Assembly (NCBI GenBank): GCA_028274465.1
Contig: CM051458.1
Coordinates: 58,021,253-58,085,252 of the forward strand
Length of the DNA: 64,000 nt
DNA from: Plantago ovata
Lineage: Eukaryota; Streptophyta; Magnoliopsida; Lamiales; Plantaginaceae
Direction: 5' to 3'
Positions 12,601 to 22,714 of this stretch are shown one piece after another. Made by a program: the position numbers and the translations under genes. Within the stretch, counting starts at the first letter, position 1. Each line of letters opens with the position of its first letter. The notes below the pieces were generated by a model. That model was not told the origin of the DNA, did not search any database, and saw only the letters and a list, made by a program, of their open reading frames with translations.

Positions 12601-13762
12601 GCATAAGAGAGCATGTTTGCTGAAGAAATCATTATATGGTCTTAAGCAGAGTCCAAGACAGTGGTACTTAAAGTTTGATAGCTACATGTCGGAGATTGGA
12701 TTTGTAAGGAGTGCTTATGACAGTTGCATATATCAGTCTGGGAATGAAGCTGCTAAGAGAGTTTACTCACTCTTATATGTGGATGATATGTTGATTACTA
12801 GCAGGTCAATGGAGGAGATTGAAACACTTAAAGGGAAGCTGCGGGAAGAATTTGAGATGAAGGATCTTGGGGATGCAAGTAGAATTCTTGGGATGGATAT
12901 CACTAGGGACAAGAAGGAGAAGAATTTGTTTCTATCTCAGCCTAGTTATCTCATGAAGGTTCTAGCCAAGTTCAATATGTCAAATTGCAGTAGTGTGGTT
13001 ACTCCTATTGCACCTGGGGTGAAGTTATCTGAGGAACAATGTCCTAATGATGATGCAGAAGCAAGGATTATGTCAAGAGTACCTTATGCAAGTGCAGTTG
13101 GAAGTATTATGTATACTATGATTTGCTGCAGGCCAGATCTTGCATATGCTATGAGTGTTATCAGCAGATACATGGGGAATCCTGGGAGAAGGCATTGGGA
13201 TGTTGTGAAGGATGTTCTCAGATACTTAAGTGGCACAAGGATGATGGGACTGAGGTTCAAGAAAAGCAATGATTTGCAGAATCCATTGGTTGGATATGTG
13301 GATGCAGATTTTGCAGGGAACTTGAATGGAAGAAAGTCTATCACCGGGTATGTGTTTACTTTGTTTGGCACGGCAGTTAGTTGGAAAGCAAGTCAGCAGT
13401 CTGTGGTTGCATTATCTACAACAGAGGCGGAGTTCATGGCTATCACTGAAGGAGTTAAGGAAGCTATCTGGTTGGGTGGATTATTGAATGAGTTGGGTAT
13501 CCAACAGGATCATGTGAATATTCACTGTGACAATCAAAGTGCTATTATGTTGACTAAGCATCATGTGTATCATGAAAGGACAAAACACATTGATGTAAGA
13601 TTTTTCTTCATCAGAGATATCATTGCCAAGGGAGCTGTGAAGATAAAGAAGATTCATACGTCGTTGAATGCTTCAGATGCTATGACTAAGGCGCTTCCAG
13701 GACCAAAGTTCAGGTTTTGCCTGGAACTTGTGGGTGTCAAGACTTTGAGGGGGTCATCCTAA
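9649..13762 (+). pseudogene. Copia-1 gag-pol polyprotein with one frame change
   Basis: ATG 9649 opens 911 residues ending at 12384; the rest continues in the next frame to 13762. Gag (about 1-240) is followed by a CCHC knuckle (CYHCHNKGHLKKDC), a protease with DSGCSFHM, and an integrase with the HHCC domain (WHKRLGHL; CETCVMGK) and DDE core (VHSDLWG, LRTDNGLEF, GVAERMNRT). The RT has MDVKTAFLHG and YVDDM, and RNase H has DADFAGN and HCDNQSAI. The break falls in a run of G near 12350-12355 just before the RT palm. One extra G explains it; a sequencing error in a homopolymer is also possible. Total length fits a full copia polyprotein of roughly 1370 residues. Confidence 0.93.
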
Positions 13763-13927
13763 CCGCAGGGATGGAACGGGGAGGCATCTTAACCTTAGAG
13801 GTGCATACGGGGAGGCATCTTAACCTTAGAGGTGCATATGGGGGCGTATCTTAACCTTAGAGGTACATGGGGGCGTGTCTTAACCTTAGAGATGCAAAGG
13901 GGTGTGTCCTAACTTCAGGGATACAGA
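13749..13927 (+). repeat. about 31-bp tandem repeats between pol and 3' LTR
   Basis: About six diverging units share CTTAACCTTAGAGGTGCAT preceded by a run of G (GGGGAGGCAT or GGGGGCGTAT). The middle units are nearly identical, the outer ones decayed. They lie just upstream of the polypurine tract. Confidence 0.85.
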
Positions 13928-13946
13928 GGTCGTTGGTGTTGAGCTA

Positions 13947-14486
13947 AAGGTGGAGATTTGTGAGGTGTTATCTCAACAACTGTTTCCGAATGCAATCAGG
14001 AAAAGGTAATTGTCTCCATTAGGAAATCAATTCCTATTTGAATTCAATTCCTATTCGAATTCCTTTAGGTATAGCTGCAAATTGAAGGCTTATATAAAGG
14101 GGTGATTATTGCATGCTCATAACCAGATCTGGAGACATAACAACACAGCTTGAAGACCCGGTTCGACTACTTCGAAGGGTGATATTATATAGATTATAGG
14201 TTCTAGCTTTGAGAGACAGATTTGTTCTTGTTTCTTGCATACTGTTAGGGACTTGTAATTGGGATTGATATAATATAGTGGAAGCTGGTAATCTCCGTGG
14301 ACGTAGGTTATTTACAACCGAACCACGTTAAACTCTTGTGTCTTTCTTGCTTATCGTTCTTGCTCTGTTTTCTATTTTGGTTGCTTGGGTGTGTGTTTGA
14401 TTGGTGCAGCTGGTTCTTGGTGGTTTAGTTGTGTTGTGAGCTTTTGTGATTAGGTATAATCGACTATTGTTGAATCGAACTCAACA
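13947..14486 (+). repeat. Copia-1 polypurine tract and 3' LTR
   Basis: The purine-rich AAAGGTGGAGA precedes the LTR, which runs 13959-14486 and matches the 5' LTR base for base by eye. TATA box at 14091-14098. After CAACA the target duplication GTGTG follows. Confidence 0.92.
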
Positions 14487-15002
14487 GTGTGAAAAGTATA
14501 CTCAACATAAATAGGAAAACAAGCCTGGTGACATCATCCACCACATTTGGCAAGTTCGGGTCCAATGGAACAATTTCATCAAGCTTCTCGAGTATGGTTC
14601 TCTTTGTTAGAAGAAATGGTGCTACACGCTCTAGCCAACACCGTGATATGAATGCAAAAGTTGGCACACCACCAGAACCAACATGGATTGCACGCGCACC
14701 ATCTCTGATACCCATGATAACTTGAAAGTTGGTTGAAGTTGAACATATGATCTTATTACCCAACAAAAAACCACGCTCACCAATTGTTGATCTAGACACA
14801 AATAGACTAATCAGAGCTGCTATCTGAGGATCACATTTCTTATACCTGAGGTACTCCAACCGATCCATGGTCAGAGTTGCATCAATAACATACCACACCG
14901 GCAGCCTCTTACAACCATTGATATGCTCAGGTCGTAGACCCAAGTCTCTCAATTCTCTAATGGTTGTCTGAATGTTGCACCGGTAGTTTGGGTATCCTCT
15001 AG
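14487..15002 (-). pseudogene. host locus core exon, cut by Copia-1
   Basis: The exon opens at 15002 after a CAG acceptor and reads without stops for about 170 residues until Copia-1 interrupts it at 14487. Visible text includes LRPEHINGCKRLPVWYVIDA, DRLEYLRYKKCDPQIAALIS and QVIMGIRDGARAIHVG, followed by a hydrophobic stretch (LVFLFMLSILF). Repeated short motifs around conserved Trp, Tyr and Asp suggest a folded domain. No catalytic residues are identified. It resumes at 9052. Confidence 0.65.
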
Positions 15003-15092
15003 CTGAATGTTACGATATTACATGTCAAACAAGACACAAACTCAATAGTTCAAAGCAAAGTACTAAAACATACAGCACTTTACATATTATAC

Positions 15093-15643
15093 CTGGAATA
15101 CGAGCTCCCCTTCTTGAATCAGCACCCCTGCGTACCCTATCCTTCCCACCTTTACGAGCAACACGTGGCTTCTTTGAGTTATTATGCCCTCATGTATGCC
15201 CACTCACTGGACTAGCCGAACAAGCACTCTTATCATGAGACTGACCTGCATAAGTAAGACATATAGAGACAGTCAGCAATAACTTTCTCTATCTTCACCA
15301 TACATCTAAAAGCCATATGTTAATTTCAAATTTCAATATCATTACCAGATGAATCATATGTGTCAATCAATATGCCTTTCTTCCGTTTCAAGTCTCGCCT
15401 GTCATCAGAGAGTTGAGGAATGTAAGATCCACCACCCTTAACTTCCTTACGACAATACTCAAGTTTCTTCTTTGCTTTACCATGTCCTTTCTTTGGATAA
15501 CCAGCTGCATAAGTACTAATTCTGTAAGCCCAGTGGACTATATATTAATTATACATATTAGTGCATAATTTAGGAACAACTTAGTATTACACACGACTTA
15601 CGTGAGCTGTCTATCTCAGATATTCTTGAAGGCCCGTCATCAC
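15093..15643 (-). pseudogene. host locus middle exons (basic linker, with nonsense codon)
   Basis: The exons are 15602-15643, 15346-15504 and 15093-15245, with clean GT and AG borders and phase 1 throughout. They encode a Lys/Arg/Gly-rich linker (includes YPKKGHGKAKKKLEY and KKPRVARKGGKDR) that could act as a nuclear localisation or nucleic-acid-binding tail; this is inference. The last of the three has an in-frame TGA at 15190-15192 after PVSGHT; the frame continues sensibly afterwards, so this is a point nonsense change, perhaps CGA to TGA. Confidence 0.65.
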
Positions 15644-16074
15644 CTATAATTCATTTAACATTTAACCAGGTATTTTATCATTAAGGTTATGTAATATTGA
15701 AGTTTTACTAAACATTATTGAGCTAAAACATGGCCGTATTAACAAATAAATGAATGTCAGATGGTCAAATAATGCATCTAATCAACTCTTTCAATCAAAA
15801 CTTCATTGTAAACTTAGTATAACATGTTTCCAATTACTATACGAGAGTAAGACATGTCCTACCAACAATGCATGCACATTATCGAAGGCTAGACTACTAA
15901 ACATGACTGTACAAGTTGAACTTAGAGGTTAAAACCTCGGTACATTTTGTATTTTGTTAGGCTAAGGTTCTGAATAGATCAACGTTTAAGTGTTCTTACT
16001 AAAAGTGTAAACCCGATAACACCCACTGGGATCAAACTTATTCATCCATGCCAAATGGCATAAATGCTTTATTA

Positions 16075-16174
16075 NNNNNNNNNNNNNNNNNNNNNNNNNN
16101 NNNNNNNNNNNNNNNNNNNNNNNNNNNNNNNNNNNNNNNNNNNNNNNNNNNNNNNNNNNNNNNNNNNNNNNNNN
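16075..16174. other. 100-N assembly gap
   Basis: Exactly 100 N between two introns of the host locus; true size unknown. It may hide an exon. Confidence 0.95.
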
Positions 16175-16334
16175 TACGAAGTGTCAATCAACAATGTGTT
16201 TTGAAATGCCAATCAGCAACTAACTAAAACCAGCCAATCAGCAACTATTTCAAGAAATGTCCATTCAGAACATACCAAAGTCTTACTTTTGCCAACTGAA
16301 TACAATACATTGCCAAGGTGTGAAATGGAGTTAC

Positions 16335-16737
16335 CTTCTGGGCTACTATCGTCGGCGGCAAAGTTTCCGATCACCGGCAACTCATACGAGGCGTCTGCAC
16401 ATTCATAAAGAAGTTGAAATGTCTGATTTTACATGTATTTATCCGAGAACATGAAAAGTGTAGCTAGGAAACTACCATCACTGTCGTCTTCTTCATCCTC
16501 TGAATCAGATACATAATCCAGAATGGGAAGCTTGCCTTTAACATGAACTCCACCTGTTCCAGAAATAAACCAAATAAACCTCAGTCACAAACATATTTGA
16601 ACAAAAACATCAAGAACGAAACAGGTAACACAGTTGCTTCCTTTACCGTTGTCCTGTTGTGGGGGAGAAATCTCTAATCCAGATCCGCGCCTGAACCTGT
16701 CCTTGCTTCCAAGATCGACGTCCTCGTCGGAATCCAT
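16335..16737 (-). pseudogene. host locus exons 1-3 (acidic N-terminus)
   Basis: Exon 1 is 16647-16737, starting at ATG 16737 (MDSDEDVDLGSKDRFRRGSG). Exon 2 is 16476-16553 and exon 3 is 16335-16394. On the minus strand each is followed by GT (GTAAAG, GTAGTT, GTAACT), and exons 2 and 3 are preceded by CAG. All junctions are phase 1 and the joined reading has no stop. The product is strongly Asp/Glu/Ser-rich (e.g. YVSDSEDEEDDSD). No other start is possible close by without losing the frame. This part is undamaged. Confidence 0.7.
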
Positions 16738-17346
16738 CGTGCCACAGTTTCTTCAGTGCAAATATGAAGAATGGAGATGAGAGCAGAATACACAGAGAAA
16801 GAGAGAGTTAAGTTTGGAATGAAGACCAAATGAATATCTTGTCCTCCCTACACCATTTATATGGGAGAAGCTAAAAGCAAACAATAAAATAGTGTATAGT
16901 ACATTGCAAACCATGCCCGGATGAGTGGTTTCCGGTTTCAGCTTCCTAGTACACAACATCACATGGCCTGTCAGTACTAGGTTTTGCCTTTTGCAGGCCT
17001 ATCTGTAGCATGTAGACTGTCCAGCTAACATCAAACAAATCTTGGGACCAGAAACAAGTATTTGGTTTCGGACCGGGTACCTAAGAACTCAATTAAATAC
17101 TCATACAAATCAATTTTTTAATATTATTCCTTAAAATTGTTTTACCACTTAGGAAGTAGGGGTGGGAACGGGTGGGTTCGGTTCCTCTATTCGAGTACCC
17201 GATATTTCGGGTATTTATTTTGTATATACCCATACCCTACCCAAATTAAGTTGGTACCAAAATCGGATCGGATAAAAATTGAACGGGTTTCGGTTACCCA
17301 ATTTTATATGAAAATAAAACGTGCATAAAGCAATGTATATTTACTA
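16738..17346. other. upstream flank of the host locus
   Basis: This is a non-coding stretch 5' of the minus-strand start codon. A pyrimidine-rich segment (minus strand) close to the ATG could be a 5' leader. From about 17155 to 17310 lies a sequence rich in GGGTT, GGTTACCC and CGGGT words, typical of hAT-type repeats, but I could not find paired ends. No gene is seen. Confidence 0.4.
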
Positions 17347-17598
17347 CTTCCTCCGGAAACTTAATAGTTTCCCACTTTATTTTGTGACTTTTCGATGCCC
17401 GGTTTGACCTCAATTAATCATAGCTCGTTGCAAAAAAAAATAATTTTAAAAATTATATTATAAAAGATACTTCATATATTTGTATAATATAACTGGAAAA
17501 TTAATTTTTTCGTAATCAATTATGAATAATTTGAGATCAACCGGACATAAAAAAGTCAACAAAAACAAAGTGGGAAACTATAAAGTTTCTGGAGGAAG
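17347..17598. mobile_element. Stowaway-like MITE
   Basis: A 252-bp element with terminal inverted repeats: CTTCCTCCGGAAACTT... at the left and ...AAGTTTCTGGAGGAAG at the right, followed inward by a second matching pair (AGTTTCCCACTTT and AAAGTGGGAAACT). TA dinucleotides flank both ends (17345-17346 and 17599-17600). The CTYCCTCCG start and TA target site fit Tc1/mariner-derived Stowaway MITEs. It has no coding capacity. Confidence 0.8.
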
Positions 17599-17934
17599 TA
17601 CTAGCTAATAGATTAACCATTTGATGTAAAAAAATCCAAAGCAAGATGAAAGCAATAATACATATTAATTGTCACTAAACTTGAAAATGCACAACACATG
17701 ATATAACCTGTGAGATCGATCATGATACCAACATTACAAAAAGAAAAGAAAAAAAAAAAGAATTCATTTCAGAAAAGGCATAAAAGAGTACTAATATGTA
17801 TTATATAACGTGAGTACTAATACCAATGAAAAACTTCTCACTTGGTGACATAGTATCACAAAGTGGTGGGAGGTTTGTTCTCCACTAACATTTTTAATTT
17901 AGAAGAAAAATTAAGATTTTGGAGGGAATTTTTT

Positions 17935-17982
<48 letters not shown>

Positions 17983-18006
17983 TATAATATATATATATAT
18001 ATATAT
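17935..18006. repeat. (AT)n microsatellite, interrupted
   Basis: About 70 bp of AT dinucleotides with one interruption (ACTATAAT). It abuts the left end of the proposed CACTA-like element; a similar tract abuts the right end. Confidence 0.95.
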
Positions 18007-18203
18007 CATGTTGTAAAAGAGAGTGGCAAATCACTTGCAGATAATGCCTATCCCTCTCTAATACTTTATTTGGGATGGATAAAGGCTCTCTAATGTTGAT
18101 CTCTAAAAACCTGCTCTCTATAAGTTAATTGGGATGGATAGGATGTCAGTCTCCAATAAAAGCTATCTGGGAGCACATATTAGAGATGGATACCACTCTC
18201 TAA

Positions 18204-19219
18204 GACCGGCTGCACCGGTGGGCGGCGTGGGTGCACGGCGTCGGACGCCGCGGCACCCCGCCGCACCGGTGCAGGGACGCCGGGGCAACAGCCCCGGCGT
18301 CTGTCCATTGTAAACCCGCGTCGTCTCACGACGCGGTGTGTTAATAAGAGGGCATGTGTTGAGGGGCTGCCAAGTGGCAGCCCCTCAATGGTCCCTTTTT
18401 TAATTTTTTTTTTTTTGTTTTTTTACTTTATTTACTTTTATACTCCAACGGACAAAAACGGCTATAACTCGAAAAATAAAATGCAAAAAATAAATAAAAA
18501 TCACCAACAGCTCTTTTTTTCGAGATCTATAAATAGAGACCAATCTCGGCTATGTTTGGAGCACCCCATCTCCAGCTCTCATTTCTCTCTTAATTAAACT
18601 CAAAATACACTCTTAACATCAAAACCCCTTAACCCTCCATTTTTTTGTCCGGTGAGATGGAGTTCAACGGTCAGCTTTACACTCGTGAAACTCTTGCATG
18701 TATTCGAAGGACGACATCAACAATAAACTCTCTGAATGAGTACATGAATATTAACCGACAGATGCATAGCATCAACACGCATGAATGACTAACTTCAGAC
18801 CTCATGGAACATATTTGGAGGTGTTAGTGATTGATTGTGCGAGCTTCATCAATCGTGTGTCTTATTTGTTTTAAGTTTCATGCATTTTATGTTTGTGTGT
18901 TGCGTGGTTGTTGCATCTCAATTCGTTAGATTTTGTGTTTTAAATTTGATGTGAACTCGTTCTATAATGAGTATGATTCTGTGTTATGTGTTAAAATTTG
19001 ATATAAGTTATTTCAAATAAACTATTAAATATATTTTGTTTTAATTTTAGTTCATCTTATCATAATATAATTATCAAAAAAAAAAAAAATTAAAAAAAAA
19101 AAGAAACCACCATGCCGCGGCATCGTGGCCACCAATGCAGAAACAAGCCACGATGCCGCCGCATGGAGGCAAAATAGTGCATGGTGCCATGGCATGGGAT
19201 GGCACCAATGCTGGTGGTC
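18204..19219 (+). mobile_element. PIF/Harbinger-like internally deleted element
   Basis: The terminal repeats GACCGGCTGCACCGGTG and (inverted) GACCACCAGCATTGGTG agree at 12 of 17 positions. TAA flanks both ends (18201-18203 and 19220-19222), the 3-bp target duplication of PIF/Harbinger. The ends carry large GC-rich inverted segments (18220-18310, 19115-19215). Inside are a TATA box (TATAAATAGAG, about 18527) and a short transposase-like fragment. At 1016 bp it is far too short for the usual two-gene element. The interior is AT-rich (poly-A/T near 18400 and 19080). Confidence 0.65.
18657..18827 (+). pseudogene. Harbinger transposase-like terminal fragment
   Basis: ATG 18657 opens 41 codons (begins MEFNGQLYTRETLACIRR) to a TGA at 18780-18788; the same frame then reads LTSDLMEHIWRC and stops. 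The HxxLxxDLxEHIW pattern is characteristic of the C-terminal end of HARBI1-like transposases in plants (family knowledge, from memory). The TATA box and pyrimidine-rich leader just upstream suggest a deletion that joined the promoter to the last exon. It is not functional. Confidence 0.5.
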
Positions 19220-19407
19220 TAATAAAACACCCGAGAGGAAAAACTCCCTCCCAAATAGGTAAGGTTCATTTTGTAATTTTCATTGTTCTACCAACTGGGA
19301 GCAACTCTCCCTCTCAGATGCATCATTAATAAATTAAATACTAATTTTCTGTCACATTTAGAGAGGCTTCCGTCTTTGTTAGTCTTGGTTTTTCCTTTTT
19401 TTCTATT

Positions 19408-20030
19408 TTAATTAAATAACCTGGTAATCCAATTTAAATTTTCCAAATACATTTTTCTGCAAATTTTATAGCAGATCATTGGTTTTGCTTGTTTGTTGAT
19501 TAGATAATCCTCCAAATTGAAGAACACAAGAATCGGGATCCTTTCTAAGTCAATAGTTCTACTTGAGTCCCAATTCATTGCCAAGTTACTCCAGATCTGA
19601 AACATATATAGGAAAAATGAAACATCAGTAATAGACAATTTTACAAAGAACAAGCTAATGAGTATAGAGATGAAAGCCGTGAAAGTAGATCAGTATGGTT
19701 TATTCTTGAAGCTATTTGTTTACCTACAAAGAATCTGCAAGAAATTATTGTAATATTAACCATTAGTTAAAGTGAAAGCATAAACAATTAGGGCGTATAT
19801 TAGCCAATTTGAGGAGAAACTTGTAAATATGTAAAGCATCAAATCAATTGATCTGTACTAACAGTAAATAAAGAGAGGGAAGTGTTAGGATTTTATTACA
19901 AGGAAAAATAGATGAAATTAATGAGTTACAAAGAGAAAGGAAACATTACCAGGTTAGAAGGGATGAACATGACAGTGTGGAAGAGTAGAAGACGAAGAGG
20001 CAGATGGAGGAGAGATGAACTTATAATTGG
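19408..20030 (-). pseudogene. possible captured gene fragment (two exons)
   Basis: On the minus strand a CT-rich leader-like stretch (about 20010-19980) precedes an ATG reading MFIPSNL to a GTAATG donor near 19950. A TTTCAG acceptor near 19598 opens a reading that includes SNLAMNWDSSRTIDLERIPI and stops near 19408. No domain is recognised. It could be a transduplicated host fragment inside the CACTA-like element, or chance. Confidence 0.25.
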
Positions 20031-20394
20031 TGATACGTAACCGAGACGGATGATATCCCTCTCATTAAATTTCACCAAATTTTGAAGTCCCGCCCATTGA
20101 ATTTAATTTGCCGCCAGACTCACATCGTTTAGTCCAATGTCTAATAATTCTGAAGTTTAAAATATTAAATAAAAAATAAATTTACACAAAGTCTATACTT
20201 AATTAACTTAGGGTGCCAAAATAGTTTACAAATAGAATATTTTAACTTATTAAAATTAAAATGGATACATTTAAGTTAGAATAATTATATTTTAATTTTG
20301 AGTATTGAATATGTACAATTATACAACAAAAAGAATTATTCAATAACATAATTCTGAGTGTTAAAAGAACTTGTAACTTAGTACTAATGAACTT

Positions 20395-21715
20395 TAAAAG
20401 ATAAGTTATGCAAGAACACCCTGAAACAAATAAGTCCTAGACCAAAACGACAGCAGAATGCCTTAGACGCATTACGGGTGCCCTGACTAGTGTGTCAAGG
20501 CACCCGCAAGGCGTCCAAATTTATGCACGATAGCCCAGAAAAGTCGTTTGGACCATTTTGACACCTTGACAGCTTATAAATGAACTTGAAATGATAAGTT
20601 ATGCACGATAGCCCAGAAACAAATAAATCGAAGCTCAAAACGAGACAAACAACCTTAGATTACCTACGGGTGCCTTGATACACTAGGTATGGCACCCGTA
20701 GGGCGTCCAAGATCGGTTCCCTCGATATGACACTTTGACAAGTTAGAAATGAACTTAAATGATAAGTCATGCAAGAACGCTCTGAAAAAATTGAGTCGTG
20801 GATCAAAACGACAACAAAACGCCTTGGACGCCCTGCGGCATCCATGACTAGTGTGTCAAGGCACCTGTAGAGCGTTCAAGGTCGTTTTGACACTTCGACA
20901 ACTTAAAATGAACTTTAAATAATGAGTTATGCAACACCACTCTAAAACAAGTAAATCGAGGCTCAAAATGAGACAAACAACTTTAGACGCCCCACGGGTG
21001 CCTTGACACACTAGGCATGGCACCCGTAGGGCGTCCAAGATCGTTTGTCTCATTTTGACAATTTGAAAAGTTAGAAATGAACTTACGATAAGTCATGCAA
21101 GAACGCTCTAAAAAAAGTAAGTCGTGGATCAAAATGACAACAAAACAACTTGGACGCTCTACGGTTTCCCTGACTAGTGGGTCAAGACATCGGGAGAGCG
21201 TCCAAGGTCATTTTGACACTTTGACAACTTAAAAATGAACTTTAAATAATAATTTATGCAAGACCACACTAAAACAAGCAAATCGAGGCTCAATACGAGA
21301 CAAAACTATCTTAGACGCCCTACGGGTGCCTTGACACACAAGCCAGGGTACCGGCACGGGTATTAATGGTTGTTTATCTTGTTTTGAACTCCGATTTACT
21401 TGTTTTAGAGATTGTTCTTGCATGACTTATCATTTAAATTCACTTATAACTCATCAAAGTGTCAAAACGAGACAAATGGCAATGGACGTTTTCTGAGTGC
21501 CATGCCTAGTGTGCCAAGGAACCCGTAGGGCGCTTAAGGTCGTTTGTCTTGTTTTGAGCCTCGACTAACTTGTTTCAGAGCGTTCTTGCATGACATATCA
21601 TTTAAATTCATTTCTAACTTGACAAAGTGTCAAAACGAGACAAACGACCTTTAACGCTCTGCGGATGCCCTCGGTGGTGTGTCAAGGCACCCGCAGGGCG
21701 TCCAAGGTCGTTTTT
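20395..21715. repeat. about 165-bp satellite with hairpin in each unit, inverted near its end
   Basis: The anchor GATAAGTYATGCAAGAAC recurs near 20402, 20592, 20761, 20922, 21088 and 21250 (spacing about 161-190 bp). It reappears in reverse complement near 21420 and 21588. Each unit contains an inverted pair; the clearest is GACGCCCCACGGGTGCC (20986-21002) and GGCACCCGTAGGGCGTC (21019-21035), 17-bp arms with one mismatch around a 16-base loop. Between units are words such as GGCTCAAAACGAGACAAAC. No coding potential is evident. Confidence 0.85.
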
Positions 21716-22470
21716 CTTTTCTTTTTTCTCCCAGGTCTCTGTTTCATGGTGTAATGAACGATTATGTCCCCTACCACAAATATTTTAAAGCTAATCTCCC
21801 CGAGCTACATTGGTACGGTAATTGTCATACGACCACAGATGTTCAACTGAGTTAATCTCCCCGAGCTACATTGGTGCAATAGTTATGTTGTTCGCTTTGA
21901 CAAATAGACACATAAGCTAGCTCAATTTTGCTTTTTTTTTTTTGGCAAATCATCTAAGTTATTACTTAATCTGTTTCCTAATAAACCGTTTAGAATTATT
22001 TTCTCAAACCTTGACCGTAAATTTATAAAAGAATATTGTACTATGAAGGTATATTTAAAAAATATACTTGTTCTATTTTATAATATTAATTTATGATATT
22101 TATATGTAATATAATGTAGAAGTAGTGTATAGGGTTAAAGTATTTTACTGTTATAGTTTAAAAGTAATTTATTGTCAAACTTGAAATAGACTAATTGAAT
22201 AAAATCAAGTAGGATAACTTGAATTTTCATAATATAATTTTATTAACTATTGTAGTATTACACTTTATCACAAAAATCAATGGGATTTATTAATATATTA
22301 TGGCGCGTAAAAAAATAAGATGCGTTCATTTTCTTAATAGCTCGTTTTAGCTTTTATTTGTTTTGTTTTGTTAAGTAGATAATTTTCTTACAAAAATAAC
22401 TAAAATGAGTTTGGTAAAGTAAAACAAAATTAGGAAGGGTAGAAGATGTGCAGATCTCGATGGAAACGAG
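21716..22470. other. AT-rich non-coding stretch
   Basis: It contains a direct repeat of TAATCTCCCCGAGCTACATTGGT (seen near 21790 and 21855) and otherwise AT-rich sequence. I see no gene. Confidence 0.5.
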
Positions 22471-22711
22471 ATCGACAAAGTAGAGAGGGATAATCCCTCT
22501 CTAATAGTCCATTTTTTTATTCATTAAAGTGCTTGAAGTTTTCTGCCACTGCCATCAAGTCATTTGGGACCGATTATTTATGCTCTCAGATAAATTTGGT
22601 GTTTCAGCCACCAAATCTATTAGAGAGCACTTAAAGGTCTCAAATAATATTATTTGGGAGGGATAGCTCTTACTCTCTACTATTTGCTCTCTACTACTCA
22701 ACTTTTTTGTA

Positions 22712-22714
<3 letters not shown>

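Larger units (their letters stand above)
9053..14486 (+). mobile_element. Copia-1, complete Ty1/copia retrotransposon
   Basis: The element is 5434 bp, with two 528-bp LTRs that I find identical on reading through them and perfect 5-bp target duplications GTGTG (9048-9052 and 14487-14491). The order is PBS, gag, protease, integrase, RT, RNase H, which defines Ty1/copia. Its pol is intact except for a single-base frame change near 12353. Identical LTRs mean a very recent insertion. It interrupts the host locus in the opposite orientation. A short tandem-repeat block lies between pol and the 3' LTR. Confidence 0.95.
7093..16737 (-). pseudogene. interrupted multi-exon host locus, plant-specific protein
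   Basis: At least ten exon-like segments share one reading frame across GT-AG introns, with phase 1 at every 5' junction I could check. The inferred product has an acidic N-terminus, a Lys/Arg-rich linker, a globular core (starts RCNIQTTIRELRDLGLRP) and a Ser-rich coiled-coil C-terminus. This arrangement resembles uncharacterised plant proteins often found with transposon-captured Ulp1-like genes; that family link is inference from memory of their style and is weak. The locus is broken by Copia-1 (9053-14486), by Sire-1 at 7092, by a TGA at 15190-15192, by a frame change near 9040 and by one or two more near 8060 and 7710. It could be a dead gene, or a remnant of a larger DNA transposon cargo gene. 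The gap 16075-16174 may hide an exon. Confidence 0.6.
18007..22714. mobile_element. possible non-autonomous CACTA-like element
   Basis: The right end reads ...CTTTTTTGTAGTG, i.e. CACTACAAAAAAG on the minus strand, the usual terminus of plant CACTA elements. The left end (CATGTTGTAAAAGAG) matches only poorly. Subterminal regions on both sides are full of short repeats in opposing orientation: TATCCCTC, CTCTCTAAT and TTTGGGA words at 18015-18200 and 19250-19320, and their complements at 22470-22690. That pattern is typical of CACTA subterminal repeats. (AT)n flanks both sides. No transposase is visible; the interior holds a Harbinger derivative, a possible gene fragment and a satellite. The left boundary is uncertain. 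Confidence 0.4.

Noticed and set aside
17155..17310. hAT-type repeat with GGGTTCGGTTACCC words
   Set aside because: No paired terminal repeats or 8-bp duplication could be found by eye, so it is not listed as an element.
20395..21715. CRISPR-like array
   Set aside because: Repeats are long and imperfect with no unique spacers, in plant nuclear DNA; it is a satellite.
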